Shown piece after piece: positions 15,184 to 23,336 of a DNA stretch of 64,000 nucleotides. The stretch spans positions 1 to 64,000 of the forward strand of contig CANIBQ010000020.1 in the NCBI GenBank assembly GCA_947465645.1. The letters are read 5' to 3'. The translations under genes were made by a program, and so were the position numbers. The DNA comes from Acidobacteriota bacterium. Its GTDB lineage: Bacteria; Acidobacteriota; Vicinamibacteria; Vicinamibacterales; UBA2999. The notes under the pieces were generated by a model that was not told where the DNA came from, did not search any database, and saw only the letters and a list, made by a program, of their open reading frames with translations. How positions within the stretch are numbered: position 1 is the first letter of the stretch; each line of letters opens with the position of its first letter.

Positions 15184-17031
15184 TTACGTGCGCACGGCTG
15201 CGACGATGTGGCGGGCGGAGAGGCCGAAGTGGTCGACCAGTTCTTCCGGCTTGCCGCTTCGCGGGATCTCGCGCACGGCGAGGCGTGTCACGGTGAAGCC
15301 TTCGCCCGCCACCGCCGCGGCCACTGCGTCGCCGATGCCGCCGGCCGGGTAATGGTCCTCGACGGTGATCAGCCGGCCCTTCGTGTCACGCGCGCAACGC
15401 AGCAGCGTCGCCGCGTCGATGGGCTGGAGCGAATAGAGATCGATGACGCGAATCGAGACACCCGATTGTTTCAGCTCGTCGTAGGCCTTGAGCGCTTCGA
15501 AGACGGTCACGCCCGCCCCGATCACGGTCGCCACGTCCGCCGCGCTTTCGCGCAGCACCTTGAGTCCGCCGGCCTTGAACGTTTCGTCGGGGCCATAGAT
15601 GACCGGCGTCTTGGGACGCGACGTCCGCATGTAGGCGGGGCCGGGGTGGTAGGCCATGACTTCGATCAGCTTCTCCGTGCTGACGGCGTCGCACGGGTAC
15701 AGCACCGTGATGTTCGGCTGGGCCCGCATCATCGCCAGGTCTTCGAGCGCCATCTGCGACGGTCCATCTTCACCAATCGACACGCCGGCGTGCGAGCCTG
15801 CCATCTTGATGTTCAGGTTGCTGATCGCCGCCATGCGGATGAAGTCGTACGCCCGGGTGAGAAATGCGGCAAAGGTCGAGGGAAATGGAATGGCGCCGCG
15901 GCTGGCCAGCCCCATTGCCGTGCCGATCAGCGCCTGCTCGGCGATGAACGTCTGGTAGAACCGCTCCGGGTGCTTGTGCTCGAACTTGTCGCTGAAGGTC
16001 GAGTTCTTGACGTCGCCGTCGAGTGCGACGATGCGGTCGTCGCTGGCGCCCAGCCTGGCAATCGCGTCGCCGTAGGCCTCGCGCGTCGCGACGCTGTCTC
16101 CAAGCTTGTACGGGGATGCGCCGGTGTTCCCCTTCGAAGGCGCCGGACGCTGCACGATGCGCGGCGGCTGGGGCGCGAGCGGCTCCTCGCCGGGCACCAG
16201 CTGTGACCGGAGCTCGGCGAGCGCCTTGTCCAGCTCCTCGCCTTTCTTCAGCGGCTTGCCGTGCCAGCCGTTCTTCCCCTCGGTGAAGGAGATCCCCTTC
16301 CCCTTGATCGTCTTCGCGAGAATCATCGTCGGGCGCCCCTTGGTGCGCCGCGCCTCGTCGAGGGCGTCGAGGATGCCGGGCAGGTCGTGGCCGTCAACGA
16401 TGATGGCGTGCCATCCGAACGCGCGCCACCTGACGGCGAGCGCTTCCATGTCGTGCTGCCACCGGGTCGGACCGCTCTGGCCGAGCGCGTTGACGTCGAT
16501 GATGCCGCAGAGCGAGTCGAGCGCGTCGAAGGAGCCGACGTCGGCCGCTTCCCACACCGAGCCTTCCGCGGTTTCGCCGTCGCCCAGCAGCACGTAGGTC
16601 CGGTAGTCAGACTTGATGCGCCGGGCGTTGAGCGCGATGCCGACGCCCGCGCACAGGCCCTGTCCGAGCGAGCCGGTGGCGACGTCCACAAAGGGCAGGC
16701 GAGGGGTCGGGTGCCCCTCGAGATCCGAATCGATGCGGCGCAGGTTCAGCAGGTCTTCGCGCTTGACGAAGCCGGCCTCGGCCCACGCGGCATACAGAAT
16801 TGGCGCGGCGTGGCCCTTCGAGAGCACGAATCGATCGTTGTCAGGGTTCTGCGGGTCGCGCGGGTCGTACCGCATCTCCGAGAAGAACAGCGCCGCGACG
16901 ATCTCGGCCGCCGAGCAACACGTCGTCGGATGGCCGCTGCCCGACTCAGAGGTGGACAGGACGGAGTCGATGCGCAGGCGCGTGGCGATGTTTTTGAGGG
17001 TGTTCACGCGTGAGGAAACGTGTACGGACAT
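15184..17031 (-). CDS. tkt: Transketolase
   Basis: This 615-residue protein uses thiamine diphosphate in the pentose phosphate pathway, moving two-carbon units between sugar phosphates. Visible motifs are SGSGHPTTCCSAAEI (substrate loop His), VLSKGHAAP, LEGHPTPRLPFVDVATGSLGQGL, and the ThDP/Mg motif GDGETAEGS. The C-terminal half has QTFIAEQALIGTAMGLASRG, carrying the catalytic Glu, and MAGSHAGVSIGEDGPSQ. The length is slightly below the usual 630-670. The ATG at 17031 is nine bases downstream of a TATAAT (17046-17041) and lacks a Shine-Dalgarno; upstream extensions are arginine-rich and unlikely. It is divergent from the DUF4149 gene with overlapping -10 elements. Confidence 0.9.
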   Translation of the reverse strand: MSVHVSSRVNTLKNIATRLRIDSVLSTSESGSGHPTTCCSAAEIVAALFFSEMRYDPRDPQNPDNDRFVLSKGHAAPILYAAWAEAGFVKREDLLNLRRIDSDLEGHPTPRLPFVDVATGSLGQGLCAGVGIALNARRIKSDYRTYVLLGDGETAEGSVWEAADVGSFDALDSLCGIIDVNALGQSGPTRWQHDMEALAVRWRAFGWHAIIVDGHDLPGILDALDEARRTKGRPTMILAKTIKGKGISFTEGKNGWHGKPLKKGEELDKALAELRSQLVPGEEPLAPQPPRIVQRPAPSKGNTGASPYKLGDSVATREAYGDAIARLGASDDRIVALDGDVKNSTFSDKFEHKHPERFYQTFIAEQALIGTAMGLASRGAIPFPSTFAAFLTRAYDFIRMAAISNLNIKMAGSHAGVSIGEDGPSQMALEDLAMMRAQPNITVLYPCDAVSTEKLIEVMAYHPGPAYMRTSRPKTPVIYGPDETFKAGGLKVLRESAADVATVIGAGVTVFEALKAYDELKQSGVSIRVIDLYSLQPIDAATLLRCARDTKGRLITVEDHYPAGGIGDAVAAAVAGEGFTVTRLAVREIPRSGKPEELVDHFGLSARHIVAAVRT

Positions 17032-17040
17032 GGAACGGGA

Positions 17041-17048
17041 ATTATAAT
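17041..17048. promoter_or_regulatory. Overlapping divergent TATAAT elements (tkt / DUF4149)
   Basis: The eight bases ATTATAAT contain a perfect TATAAT on each strand: plus 17043-17048 and minus 17046-17041. The tkt start codon is nine bases past the minus copy, and the DUF4149 start codon is six bases past the plus copy. Both messages would begin at or within a few bases of the ATG. No clear TTGACA element was found on either side. Confidence 0.72.
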
Positions 17049-17054
17049 GCCGTG

Positions 17055-17546
17055 ATGCTCGCACTGCGTTACGTGTACCTGCTGGCGCTGGTCGTCTGGC
17101 TCGGCGGGATGGTGACGCTGGGCGCGATCGTCGCGCCGGCCACGTTCCAGGCACTGCAGGCGGCCGACCCAATCGCCGGCCGCGCGCTCGCGGGCGAGGC
17201 GTTCGGCGTCATCATCGCCCGGTTCCATTACGTCGCGTATGGCGCGGGTCTCCTTCTGCTGTTCACGCTGGCGGCCATGGCCGTGCTCGGCCCGCGCCCG
17301 CACAAGTTTGCCGTCAGATCCGCGCTGATCGCGGTGATGTTTCTCGTCGCCCTGTATTCGGGCTTCCTTGTGCTCGGCGAGATCGACACGATTCAACGGG
17401 AGGTCGGGACGTTGCCGTCGCGCCTCGCGGCGACCGATCCACGCCGCATCCGCTTCGACAGCCTCCATCAGCTCTCGACCTGGCTCATGATGTTCAACAT
17501 GGCCGGAGGCGTCGTCCTCCTCTACTGGGAGGCCCGTGAGCGCTAA
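17055..17546 (+). CDS. DUF4149 membrane protein
   Basis: This 163-residue protein has four predicted membrane helices. MLALRYVYLLALVVWLGGMV carries the typical WLGGM motif, FHYVAYGAGLLLLFTLAAM is the second, VRSALIAVMFLVALYSGFLV the third and LSTWLMMFNMAGGVVLLYW the fourth. This matches the DUF4149/TMEM205-like family, whose role is unknown. The ATG is six bases after TATAAT, and no ribosome binding site is seen. The last eleven bases overlap the GTG start of the isocitrate-dehydrogenase-family gene, so the two are cotranscribed and coupled. Confidence 0.8.
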   Translation: MLALRYVYLLALVVWLGGMVTLGAIVAPATFQALQAADPIAGRALAGEAFGVIIARFHYVAYGAGLLLLFTLAAMAVLGPRPHKFAVRSALIAVMFLVALYSGFLVLGEIDTIQREVGTLPSRLAATDPRRIRFDSLHQLSTWLMMFNMAGGVVLLYWEARER

Positions 17547-18546
17547 ACACACGATTACGCTGATTCCAGGGGACGGCATCGGGCCGGAAGTGACGGCAGC
17601 CGTCGTCCGCATCCTGGAAAGCGCCGGGCTCGATGCCGAGTGGGAGTCGCACCTGGCGGGCATTCTTGCGCTCGAGCAACACGGTTCGACGCTGCCGCCG
17701 GAGCTGCTCGAGTCGATCACGCGCAACAAGGTGGCGCTCAAGGGTCCGCTGATGACGCCCGTGGGCAAGGGGTTTACCAGCGTCAACGTCGGACTCCGCA
17801 AGACGCTCGACCTGTTCGCCAACCTCAGGCCGGTGTGGAACCTTCCCTCGATCGTCTCCCGCTACGAGAACGTCGATCTCGTGATCGTGCGTGAAAACAC
17901 CGAGGACCTTTACGCCGGCCTCGAGCACGAGGTCGTGCCCGGCGTCGTCGAGAGCCTGAAGATCATCACGCGCGTGGCCTCGACCAGGATCGCGAGGTTT
18001 GCGTTCGAGTACGCGCGCAAGCATGGGCGCAAGCGGGTGACCGCCGTGCACAAGGCCAACATCATGAAGATGAGCGACGGCCTGTTCCTGTCATGCGTGC
18101 GCGAGGTTGGCGCCGAATACCCCGACATCGTCAACGACGATCGCATCGTCGACGCCGCCTGCATGCACCTGGTGATGAACCCGTCGCAATTCGACGTGCT
18201 CGTGTTGACGAACCTGTACGGGGACATCGTCTCGGATTTCTGCGCCGGCCTCGTCGGCGGGCTGGGCGTGGTGCCGGCGGCCAACCTCGGCACCGAGATC
18301 GGCGTGTTCGAGGCGGTGCACGGCAGCGCTCCCGACATCGCCGGCAAGGGCCTCGCGAACCCGACGGCGCTGCTGCTCTCGGCGGTGCTGATGCTGCGGC
18401 ACATCGACGAAGGCGCCATCGCGGATCGCGTCGTCAAGGCGCACGCGGACGTGCTCGCGGAGGGCACGGTCAGGACGCGCGATCTCGGCGGCACGGCGAG
18501 CACCATCGAGTTTACCGACGCCATCTGCAGGCGCCTTACGGTATAG
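17536..18546 (+). CDS. NAD-dependent isocitrate/isopropylmalate dehydrogenase family enzyme
   Basis: This 336-residue protein of the beta-decarboxylating dehydrogenase family begins TLIPGDGIGPEVTAAVVRI. Substrate arginines lie in TSVNVGLRKTLDLFANLRPV, with an isocitrate-type RENTEDLYAGLEHEV loop, the catalytic Lys in AVHKANIMKMSDG, and the metal aspartates in LTNLYGDIVSDFCAGL. EAVHGSAPDIAGKGLANPTA forms the NAD-binding loop. The short length and RENTEDLYAG loop favour an NAD-type isocitrate dehydrogenase over LeuB. The GTG start overlaps the preceding gene. It feeds the TCA cycle in the cytoplasm. Confidence 0.85.
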   Translation: MSAKHTITLIPGDGIGPEVTAAVVRILESAGLDAEWESHLAGILALEQHGSTLPPELLESITRNKVALKGPLMTPVGKGFTSVNVGLRKTLDLFANLRPVWNLPSIVSRYENVDLVIVRENTEDLYAGLEHEVVPGVVESLKIITRVASTRIARFAFEYARKHGRKRVTAVHKANIMKMSDGLFLSCVREVGAEYPDIVNDDRIVDAACMHLVMNPSQFDVLVLTNLYGDIVSDFCAGLVGGLGVVPAANLGTEIGVFEAVHGSAPDIAGKGLANPTALLLSAVLMLRHIDEGAIADRVVKAHADVLAEGTVRTRDLGGTASTIEFTDAICRRLTV

Positions 18547-18556
18547 TCCATTTCGG

Positions 18557-19681
18557 ATGCTCGATGAGATCACCAAGGCCGTCCTCTCCCGTGAGGAAAT
18601 CGCTCGATACCTCAAGGGGAGCCACGGCGAGAGCGGGCTCGCCGCCCGCGAGCGCATCACCAAGTACATCGATGAGTTGCGGACGACGCAGCGGCCGTCG
18701 CTCTACCGCGCGCTGAAGCATCCGCTCTACCCCATCCTCAGAAAAATCGAACGGCACCCCGAACATCTCGAGCGCGTGCGGGCGTCCGCGCGCGCCGGCC
18801 GGATCATCTACGCGTCGAATCACAAGAGCCACACCGACTACCTGGTGGAGCTCCTGGTGCTCGACGAAAACGGGGTGCGCCCGCCAATCATCGCGGCGGG
18901 CATCAACCTGTTCGGTGGGCCGCTCGGGCTGCTGCACCGGCACGTGACCGGCGCGATGCCGGTGCGCCGCAACACGAAGGACCCGGCCTACCTCATCACG
19001 CTGAAGGCGTACGTCGCGGAGCTGCTCCGCAAGCACGATTTCTTCTTTTATCCCGAGGGCGGCCGGAGCTACAGCGGCGAGTTGAAGAGCCCGAAGACCG
19101 GCCTGATGCACGCGGCGCTGCAAGCCGACCACGCCCACCTCGTGGTCATTCCCACGGCGGTGGCCTACGACCTGGTGCTCGAGGATCACGTGCTGGCACG
19201 CCAGAAGATCAAACGATCGCAGCGCGCGTTCAGCACCGAGATTGCCGAGATGGTGCGATACGCGGTCGGATACCGATCGCGCGCGTACGTGACGTTTGGC
19301 GCCCCGATCCCAGTCGGCAACATCGACGCCGATTCGCGGCGCGAAGTGCTCGAGTTCAGTCACGCGGTGATGGGCGCGATCGGCCGGCTCTACAAGGTGC
19401 TGCCGACGGCGGTCGTCGCAAACGCGATGCGGCCGTCGATCACGCGGCGGGAGCTTGCCGGACGCGCCGAGGCGATCGTCGAGACGCTGCGCGCGCAAGG
19501 CGCGAACCTGGGCGTTGAAAGCGGCGGCGAGGCCGTCGAGGCCGCCCTCGAGCCGCTCGAGGCCCGCGGCGTCATCGTCGCCGAGCGCGGACGCGTGCGC
19601 GTCCGGGATCGCAATGTGCTTCGGTACTACGCGCGCTCGCTCGACCACCTTCTCGCTTCTCCCTCTCGCCACACGCACTGA
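18557..19681 (+). CDS. PlsB-like glycerol-3-phosphate/lysophospholipid acyltransferase
   Basis: This 374-residue protein contains the four acyltransferase blocks: IYASNHKSHTDYLVE (H-x4-D catalytic dyad), GAMPVRRNTKD, FFYPEGGRSYSGEL and LVVIPTAVAYD. The order and the GRSYSGEL variant fit the PlsB/GPAT branch, but it is under half the length of E. coli PlsB and lacks the long flanking domains. It would acylate glycerol-3-phosphate or a related acceptor at the inner membrane. TATAGT (18542-18547) ends nine bases before the ATG. Its TGA overlaps the ATG of the proline dehydrogenase gene by one base. Confidence 0.78.
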   Translation: MLDEITKAVLSREEIARYLKGSHGESGLAARERITKYIDELRTTQRPSLYRALKHPLYPILRKIERHPEHLERVRASARAGRIIYASNHKSHTDYLVELLVLDENGVRPPIIAAGINLFGGPLGLLHRHVTGAMPVRRNTKDPAYLITLKAYVAELLRKHDFFFYPEGGRSYSGELKSPKTGLMHAALQADHAHLVVIPTAVAYDLVLEDHVLARQKIKRSQRAFSTEIAEMVRYAVGYRSRAYVTFGAPIPVGNIDADSRREVLEFSHAVMGAIGRLYKVLPTAVVANAMRPSITRRELAGRAEAIVETLRAQGANLGVESGGEAVEAALEPLEARGVIVAERGRVRVRDRNVLRYYARSLDHLLASPSRHTH

Positions 19682-20613
19682 TGGACGCCGGCTCCAAGGC
19701 GTTTTTCTACGCGCTCTCACGGAGTGCCGCGCTGAAGCGGCTTGCCTCGAAGTACGGCATGGCGACCAAGGAGAGCTTCGCGCGGCGGTTCATCGCCGGC
19801 GAGACCATCGAGGAGGCCGTCGACTGCGCGCGCACGCTGCAGGCGGAAGGCCTGCGGCTCACGCTCGACTATCTGGGCGAAAGCGTTCGCACCCTGGAAG
19901 CGGCGACGGCCGCGACGCGCGAGTACATCCGCCTGATGGACGTCATCGTCGCCTCGGGGATCGAGCGCAACATCTCGCTGAAGCTGACGCAGCTCGGTGT
20001 GGACGTCGATCGCGCGACGTGCGTGGACAACCTGCGGCGCATCCTCGATCCTGCAGCCCGCCACGGCTTCTTCGTGCGGATCGACATGGAGAACTCGCCG
20101 TACACCGAGGTGACGCTCGAGATCTTCGAGACGCTCTGGCAGCAGGAGTACCGCAACGTCGGCGTTGCGCTGCAGGCCTACCTCCACCGGACGGAACAGG
20201 ACGTTCGGCGCATGAACGAGCTGGGCGCGCGCGTCCGGCTCGTCAAGGGTGCGTATAAAGAGCCGGCGTCGGTCGCGTATCAACACAAGGCAGAGGTGGA
20301 CGCCGCATTCATCCGGCTGGCGCGCATGCTCCTCGACGAGGGCACGTACCCGGCGTTCGGAACGCACGACCCGCCGCTGCTGGCGCAGGTGCGCACGCAT
20401 GCGCTTGGCCGCCACATGGCGACCGATCGGTTTGAATTCCAGATGCTCTACGGCATCCGACGCGATCTGCAGCGCTCAATGGTGGCCGGGGGCTGTCGCA
20501 TGCGGGTCTACGTCCCCTTCGGACGGCAGTGGTTCCCCTATTTCATGCGCCGGCTGGGCGAACGCCCCGAAAACGTCACATTCGTCGTCAAAGCTCTGCT
20601 GCACGAGAGGTAG
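19681..20613 (+). CDS. Proline dehydrogenase (monofunctional)
   Basis: This 310-residue flavoenzyme oxidises proline to pyrroline-5-carboxylate and passes electrons to the quinone pool. It shows the ProDH barrel motifs: LTLDYLGESVRT, NISLKLTQLGVD, FFVRIDMENS, VALQAYLHRTEQD, VRLVKGAYKEP, and the FAD/substrate segments FGTHDPP, FEFQMLYGIR and RVYVPFGRQWFPYFMRRL. The length is that of stand-alone ProDH; the partner P5C dehydrogenase is not in the window. It is translationally linked to the acyltransferase gene (TGATG). Confidence 0.88.
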   Translation: MDAGSKAFFYALSRSAALKRLASKYGMATKESFARRFIAGETIEEAVDCARTLQAEGLRLTLDYLGESVRTLEAATAATREYIRLMDVIVASGIERNISLKLTQLGVDVDRATCVDNLRRILDPAARHGFFVRIDMENSPYTEVTLEIFETLWQQEYRNVGVALQAYLHRTEQDVRRMNELGARVRLVKGAYKEPASVAYQHKAEVDAAFIRLARMLLDEGTYPAFGTHDPPLLAQVRTHALGRHMATDRFEFQMLYGIRRDLQRSMVAGGCRMRVYVPFGRQWFPYFMRRLGERPENVTFVVKALLHER

Positions 20614-20619
20614 AGGAGC

Positions 20620-20656
20620 GTAGGCCATACGTCGCCTGGGACGTCCAGGGGCCTAC
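20620..20656. terminator. Nested hairpins between convergent genes
   Basis: The outer arms GTAGGCC (20620-20626) and GGCCTAC (20650-20656) enclose an inner stem CCTGG/CCAGG (20635-20649, loop GACGT). The structure sits between the stop of proline dehydrogenase (20613) and that of the M20 gene (20653), so it could end both transcripts. There is no T-run on either strand. Confidence 0.5.
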
Positions 20657-21792
20657 CGTGTGAAGTCGCGGGCGAGTGCCGTGAGCACGTCGCGGCACAC
20701 CTTTACGTCGTCGACCCTCACGTATTCCTCGGCACTGTGAAGACCAGCGCCGCCGGGGCCAAACAACACTGAAGGAATTCCGGCGCCGCCCAGGATGGCG
20801 GCGTCGGTCCAGAACGTCATCCCCACCGGCGAAGATGAGTACCCGGCCGATTTCGCGGCGCCCACGAGCAATGAGGGGAGCCGCGCGGACGGATCGATCT
20901 CGTACCCGTCGCGGCCAAGCATGCCGCGCGCCTCCGCCTCGAACTCCGCATCCGCCGCTCGCAGCGACTCCAGAATCTCCTGTACTTCGGCCAGCGCCAC
21001 TCCCAGCGGCTCCCCCGGCAGCGTCCGGCGTTCGAGCATGAGCGTGCACGAGTCGGGATAACTGCTCAACTCGCGGCCTCCACCGACCAGCGAGGCATGG
21101 AGCGACGCGGTGCCGAGCAGCGCGTGCGGCGGGCGTTTCTGCAGCGCCCGGTCGTGCTTTTCGAGCCGGTGGAGCACCCGGCCCATCCGCAGAATGGCGT
21201 CGCGGCCTTCGAGCGGACGGCTTCCGTGCGCGGCCCGGCCGCGTGTCTCTACTTCGACCCACTGAAAACCTTTATGCGCGACGGCCACGTCGAGGTCGGT
21301 GGGTTCGGTCACGACGGCCCCGTCGGCGCGCCAGGATGCGACAAGCGCCTCGGCGCCGATGCTCGCGTGCTCTTCGTCCACGACCGAAGCGAGGATGAGG
21401 CGTCCGTTCGCGAGTCCGCCGCTTTCGGCGATCGTCCGCGCGGCGCCGATCATCGCGGCGACGCCGCCCTTCATGTCCTGGCTGCCGCGGCCGTAGAGCC
21501 GGCCGTCGCGCGTCACGGGGTCGAACGGCCGGTTCATCCCCGTCACACCCACCGTGTCGATGTGCCCGCAGAACATCAACGACGGCCCGGGCGCCCGCCC
21601 CTCCAGCACGGCCACCACGTTGGGCCGGCCGGGCGCCACCTCGGTGACATCCACCTGCAGGCCGATCGCCATGCATTCGGCGGCGATCCGCCGCGCCACC
21701 TCGGCCTCCCCCCGCGCGCCCGCCACGAGAGACGGGTTGACGGAGTCGATGGCGACGAGGTCACGAAGGAGCGCGATCGCAGGGTCCGTCAT
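20653..21792 (-). CDS. M20-family peptidase (ArgE/DapE-like)
   Basis: This 379-residue protein shows the M20 di-zinc site in order: FCGHIDTVG (His, Asp), GRGSQDMKGGVAAM (bridging Asp), VVDEEHASIGA (catalytic Glu-Glu), VVTEPTDL and the C-terminal FGPGGAGLHSAEEYV with the last His. HKGFQWVEVETRGRAAHGSRP is the dimerisation-domain entry. This arrangement is shared by acetylornithine deacetylase and succinyl-diaminopimelate desuccinylase; the exact substrate cannot be read from sequence. It stands alone, convergent with proline dehydrogenase and divergent from the CCA-family gene. Confidence 0.83.
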   Translation of the reverse strand: MTDPAIALLRDLVAIDSVNPSLVAGARGEAEVARRIAAECMAIGLQVDVTEVAPGRPNVVAVLEGRAPGPSLMFCGHIDTVGVTGMNRPFDPVTRDGRLYGRGSQDMKGGVAAMIGAARTIAESGGLANGRLILASVVDEEHASIGAEALVASWRADGAVVTEPTDLDVAVAHKGFQWVEVETRGRAAHGSRPLEGRDAILRMGRVLHRLEKHDRALQKRPPHALLGTASLHASLVGGGRELSSYPDSCTLMLERRTLPGEPLGVALAEVQEILESLRAADAEFEAEARGMLGRDGYEIDPSARLPSLLVGAAKSAGYSSSPVGMTFWTDAAILGGAGIPSVLFGPGGAGLHSAEEYVRVDDVKVCRDVLTALARDFTR

Positions 21793-21897
21793 TCACCGAT
21801 TCTCACGAGCCGGAACACAGAGGCACCCGCCTTCGCCTAAGCGGCTTCGACGAGGTAAACCGAGGCACAGAGAAAAATAACGCACAATCATGTCGAT

Positions 21898-23277
21898 ATG
21901 TCGCCGGAACTTGTCCGCGAGATTGCCCAGGCCGTCCTCGACGAGGGCGGCCGCGCGCTCATCGTCGGCGGCTGGGTGCGCGACCAGCTCAGGCGTCAGC
22001 CGTCCAAGGACATCGACCTCGAAGTGTTTGGAATCCCGCAGGATAGGCTGGCGGAGTTGCTGCGCGGCCTCGGGCGGGTCGAGGCGGTCGGCCAGAGCTT
22101 CCCCGTTTACAAGGTGGTCAGGCCTGGTTCCGGTGACGATGCCATCGACGTTGCACTACCCCGTCGCGAATCGAAGAAAGGACGCGGCCACAGGGGGTTC
22201 GAGGTGGTCGGCGACCCCTTCATGTCGGTCGAGGACGCCGCGCGCCGCCGCGACTTCACCGTCAACGCGATCTTCTGGGATCCGCTGACCGGCGCGTACG
22301 AGGACCCCTTCCACGGCCGCGATGACATCGAGCTCCGGATCCTGCGCGCGGTGGACCTCAACACCTTCGGCGACGACAGCCTCCGCGTGCTGCGCGCCGT
22401 GCAGTTCGCGGCGCGGTTCGAGTTCGCCCTGCATGACGACACCGCCGCGCTCTGCCGCCGCATCCCGCTCGACGATCTCCCGGCGGAGCGCATCTGGGGC
22501 GAGCTCGAGAAGCTCCTGCTCCAGGCGGCGCGTCCCTCGATCGGATTTGCGCTGGCGCTCGACCTCGGCGCGATCGACCGCCTGTTCCCGGAGCTTCGGC
22601 CGCTGGTCGGCTGCGAGCAGGAGCCGGAATGGCACCCGGAGGGCGACGTCTGGACGCACACGTTGATGGTGATCGACCAGACGCGGGCGCTCAACGGCGA
22701 CGTCGACCGTCCGCGGCTCATCACCCTGATGCTCGGCGCGGTCTGCCACGATCTCGGCAAACCGCCAACCACCGCGGTGATCGACGGACGCATCCGCTCG
22801 CTCGACCACGAACAGGCGGGAGTCGAGCCGGCGCTCGCCCTGCTGGATCGCCTCAACGTCCACTCGATTGACGGATTCGACGTGCGAGGCCAGGTGATCG
22901 GCCTCGTCGCCCATCACCTCAAGCCGGGCATGTTTCACAAGGCGGGCAACGTCGGCGACGGCGCGTTCAGGCGGCTCGCGCAGAAAGTGGACCTCGAGCT
23001 GCTCGCGCGGCTCGCGCGCGCCGACTGCCTCGGGCGCTCGGGCGGGTTCGATTGTTCGGCGATGGACTGGTTCATCGACCGCGCGCGGGCGCTCGGCGTC
23101 GAGCATCGGCCGCCGCCGCCGCTCCTGCTCGGACGGCATCTGCTGGCGCTGGGGATCTCGCCGGGCCCGGCGGTCGGCGAGATCCTCAAGCAGGTGTACG
23201 AACAGCAACTCGACGGAGACATCCGCACCCTCGACGAGGCGATCGACGCGGCGCGTGGCATGCTGCGCGGCGGCTGA
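21898..23277 (+). CDS. CCA tRNA nucleotidyltransferase / poly(A) polymerase family protein with HD domain
   Basis: This 459-residue class-II nucleotidyltransferase has LIVGGWVRDQL (motif A glycine), KDIDLEVFGI with the catalytic DxD, RRRDFTVNAIFWDP, and DPFHGRDDIELRILRAV with the SLRVLRAVQFAARF motif. An HD phosphohydrolase domain starts near WTHTLMVIDQTRAL, with metal ligands in AVCHDLGKPPTT and VAHHLKPGMFH. HD-containing CCA enzymes repair or add tRNA 3' ends. The short spacer upstream holds CACAGAGG/GAGGCACA octamer remnants, and there is no strong Shine-Dalgarno. Confidence 0.87.
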   Translation: MSPELVREIAQAVLDEGGRALIVGGWVRDQLRRQPSKDIDLEVFGIPQDRLAELLRGLGRVEAVGQSFPVYKVVRPGSGDDAIDVALPRRESKKGRGHRGFEVVGDPFMSVEDAARRRDFTVNAIFWDPLTGAYEDPFHGRDDIELRILRAVDLNTFGDDSLRVLRAVQFAARFEFALHDDTAALCRRIPLDDLPAERIWGELEKLLLQAARPSIGFALALDLGAIDRLFPELRPLVGCEQEPEWHPEGDVWTHTLMVIDQTRALNGDVDRPRLITLMLGAVCHDLGKPPTTAVIDGRIRSLDHEQAGVEPALALLDRLNVHSIDGFDVRGQVIGLVAHHLKPGMFHKAGNVGDGAFRRLAQKVDLELLARLARADCLGRSGGFDCSAMDWFIDRARALGVEHRPPPPLLLGRHLLALGISPGPAVGEILKQVYEQQLDGDIRTLDEAIDAARGMLRGG

Positions 23278-23336
23278 CCGCGAGCCTTCACGCGCCGGGT
23301 CGATCCGTGGCGGCCGCCCGGCTCGTCGCCCGGCCT

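Noticed and set aside
17032..17172. Longer transketolase start at 17172
   Set aside because: The extra 47 residues are arginine- and proline-rich, lie over the divergent promoter, and the family begins near the ATG at 17031.
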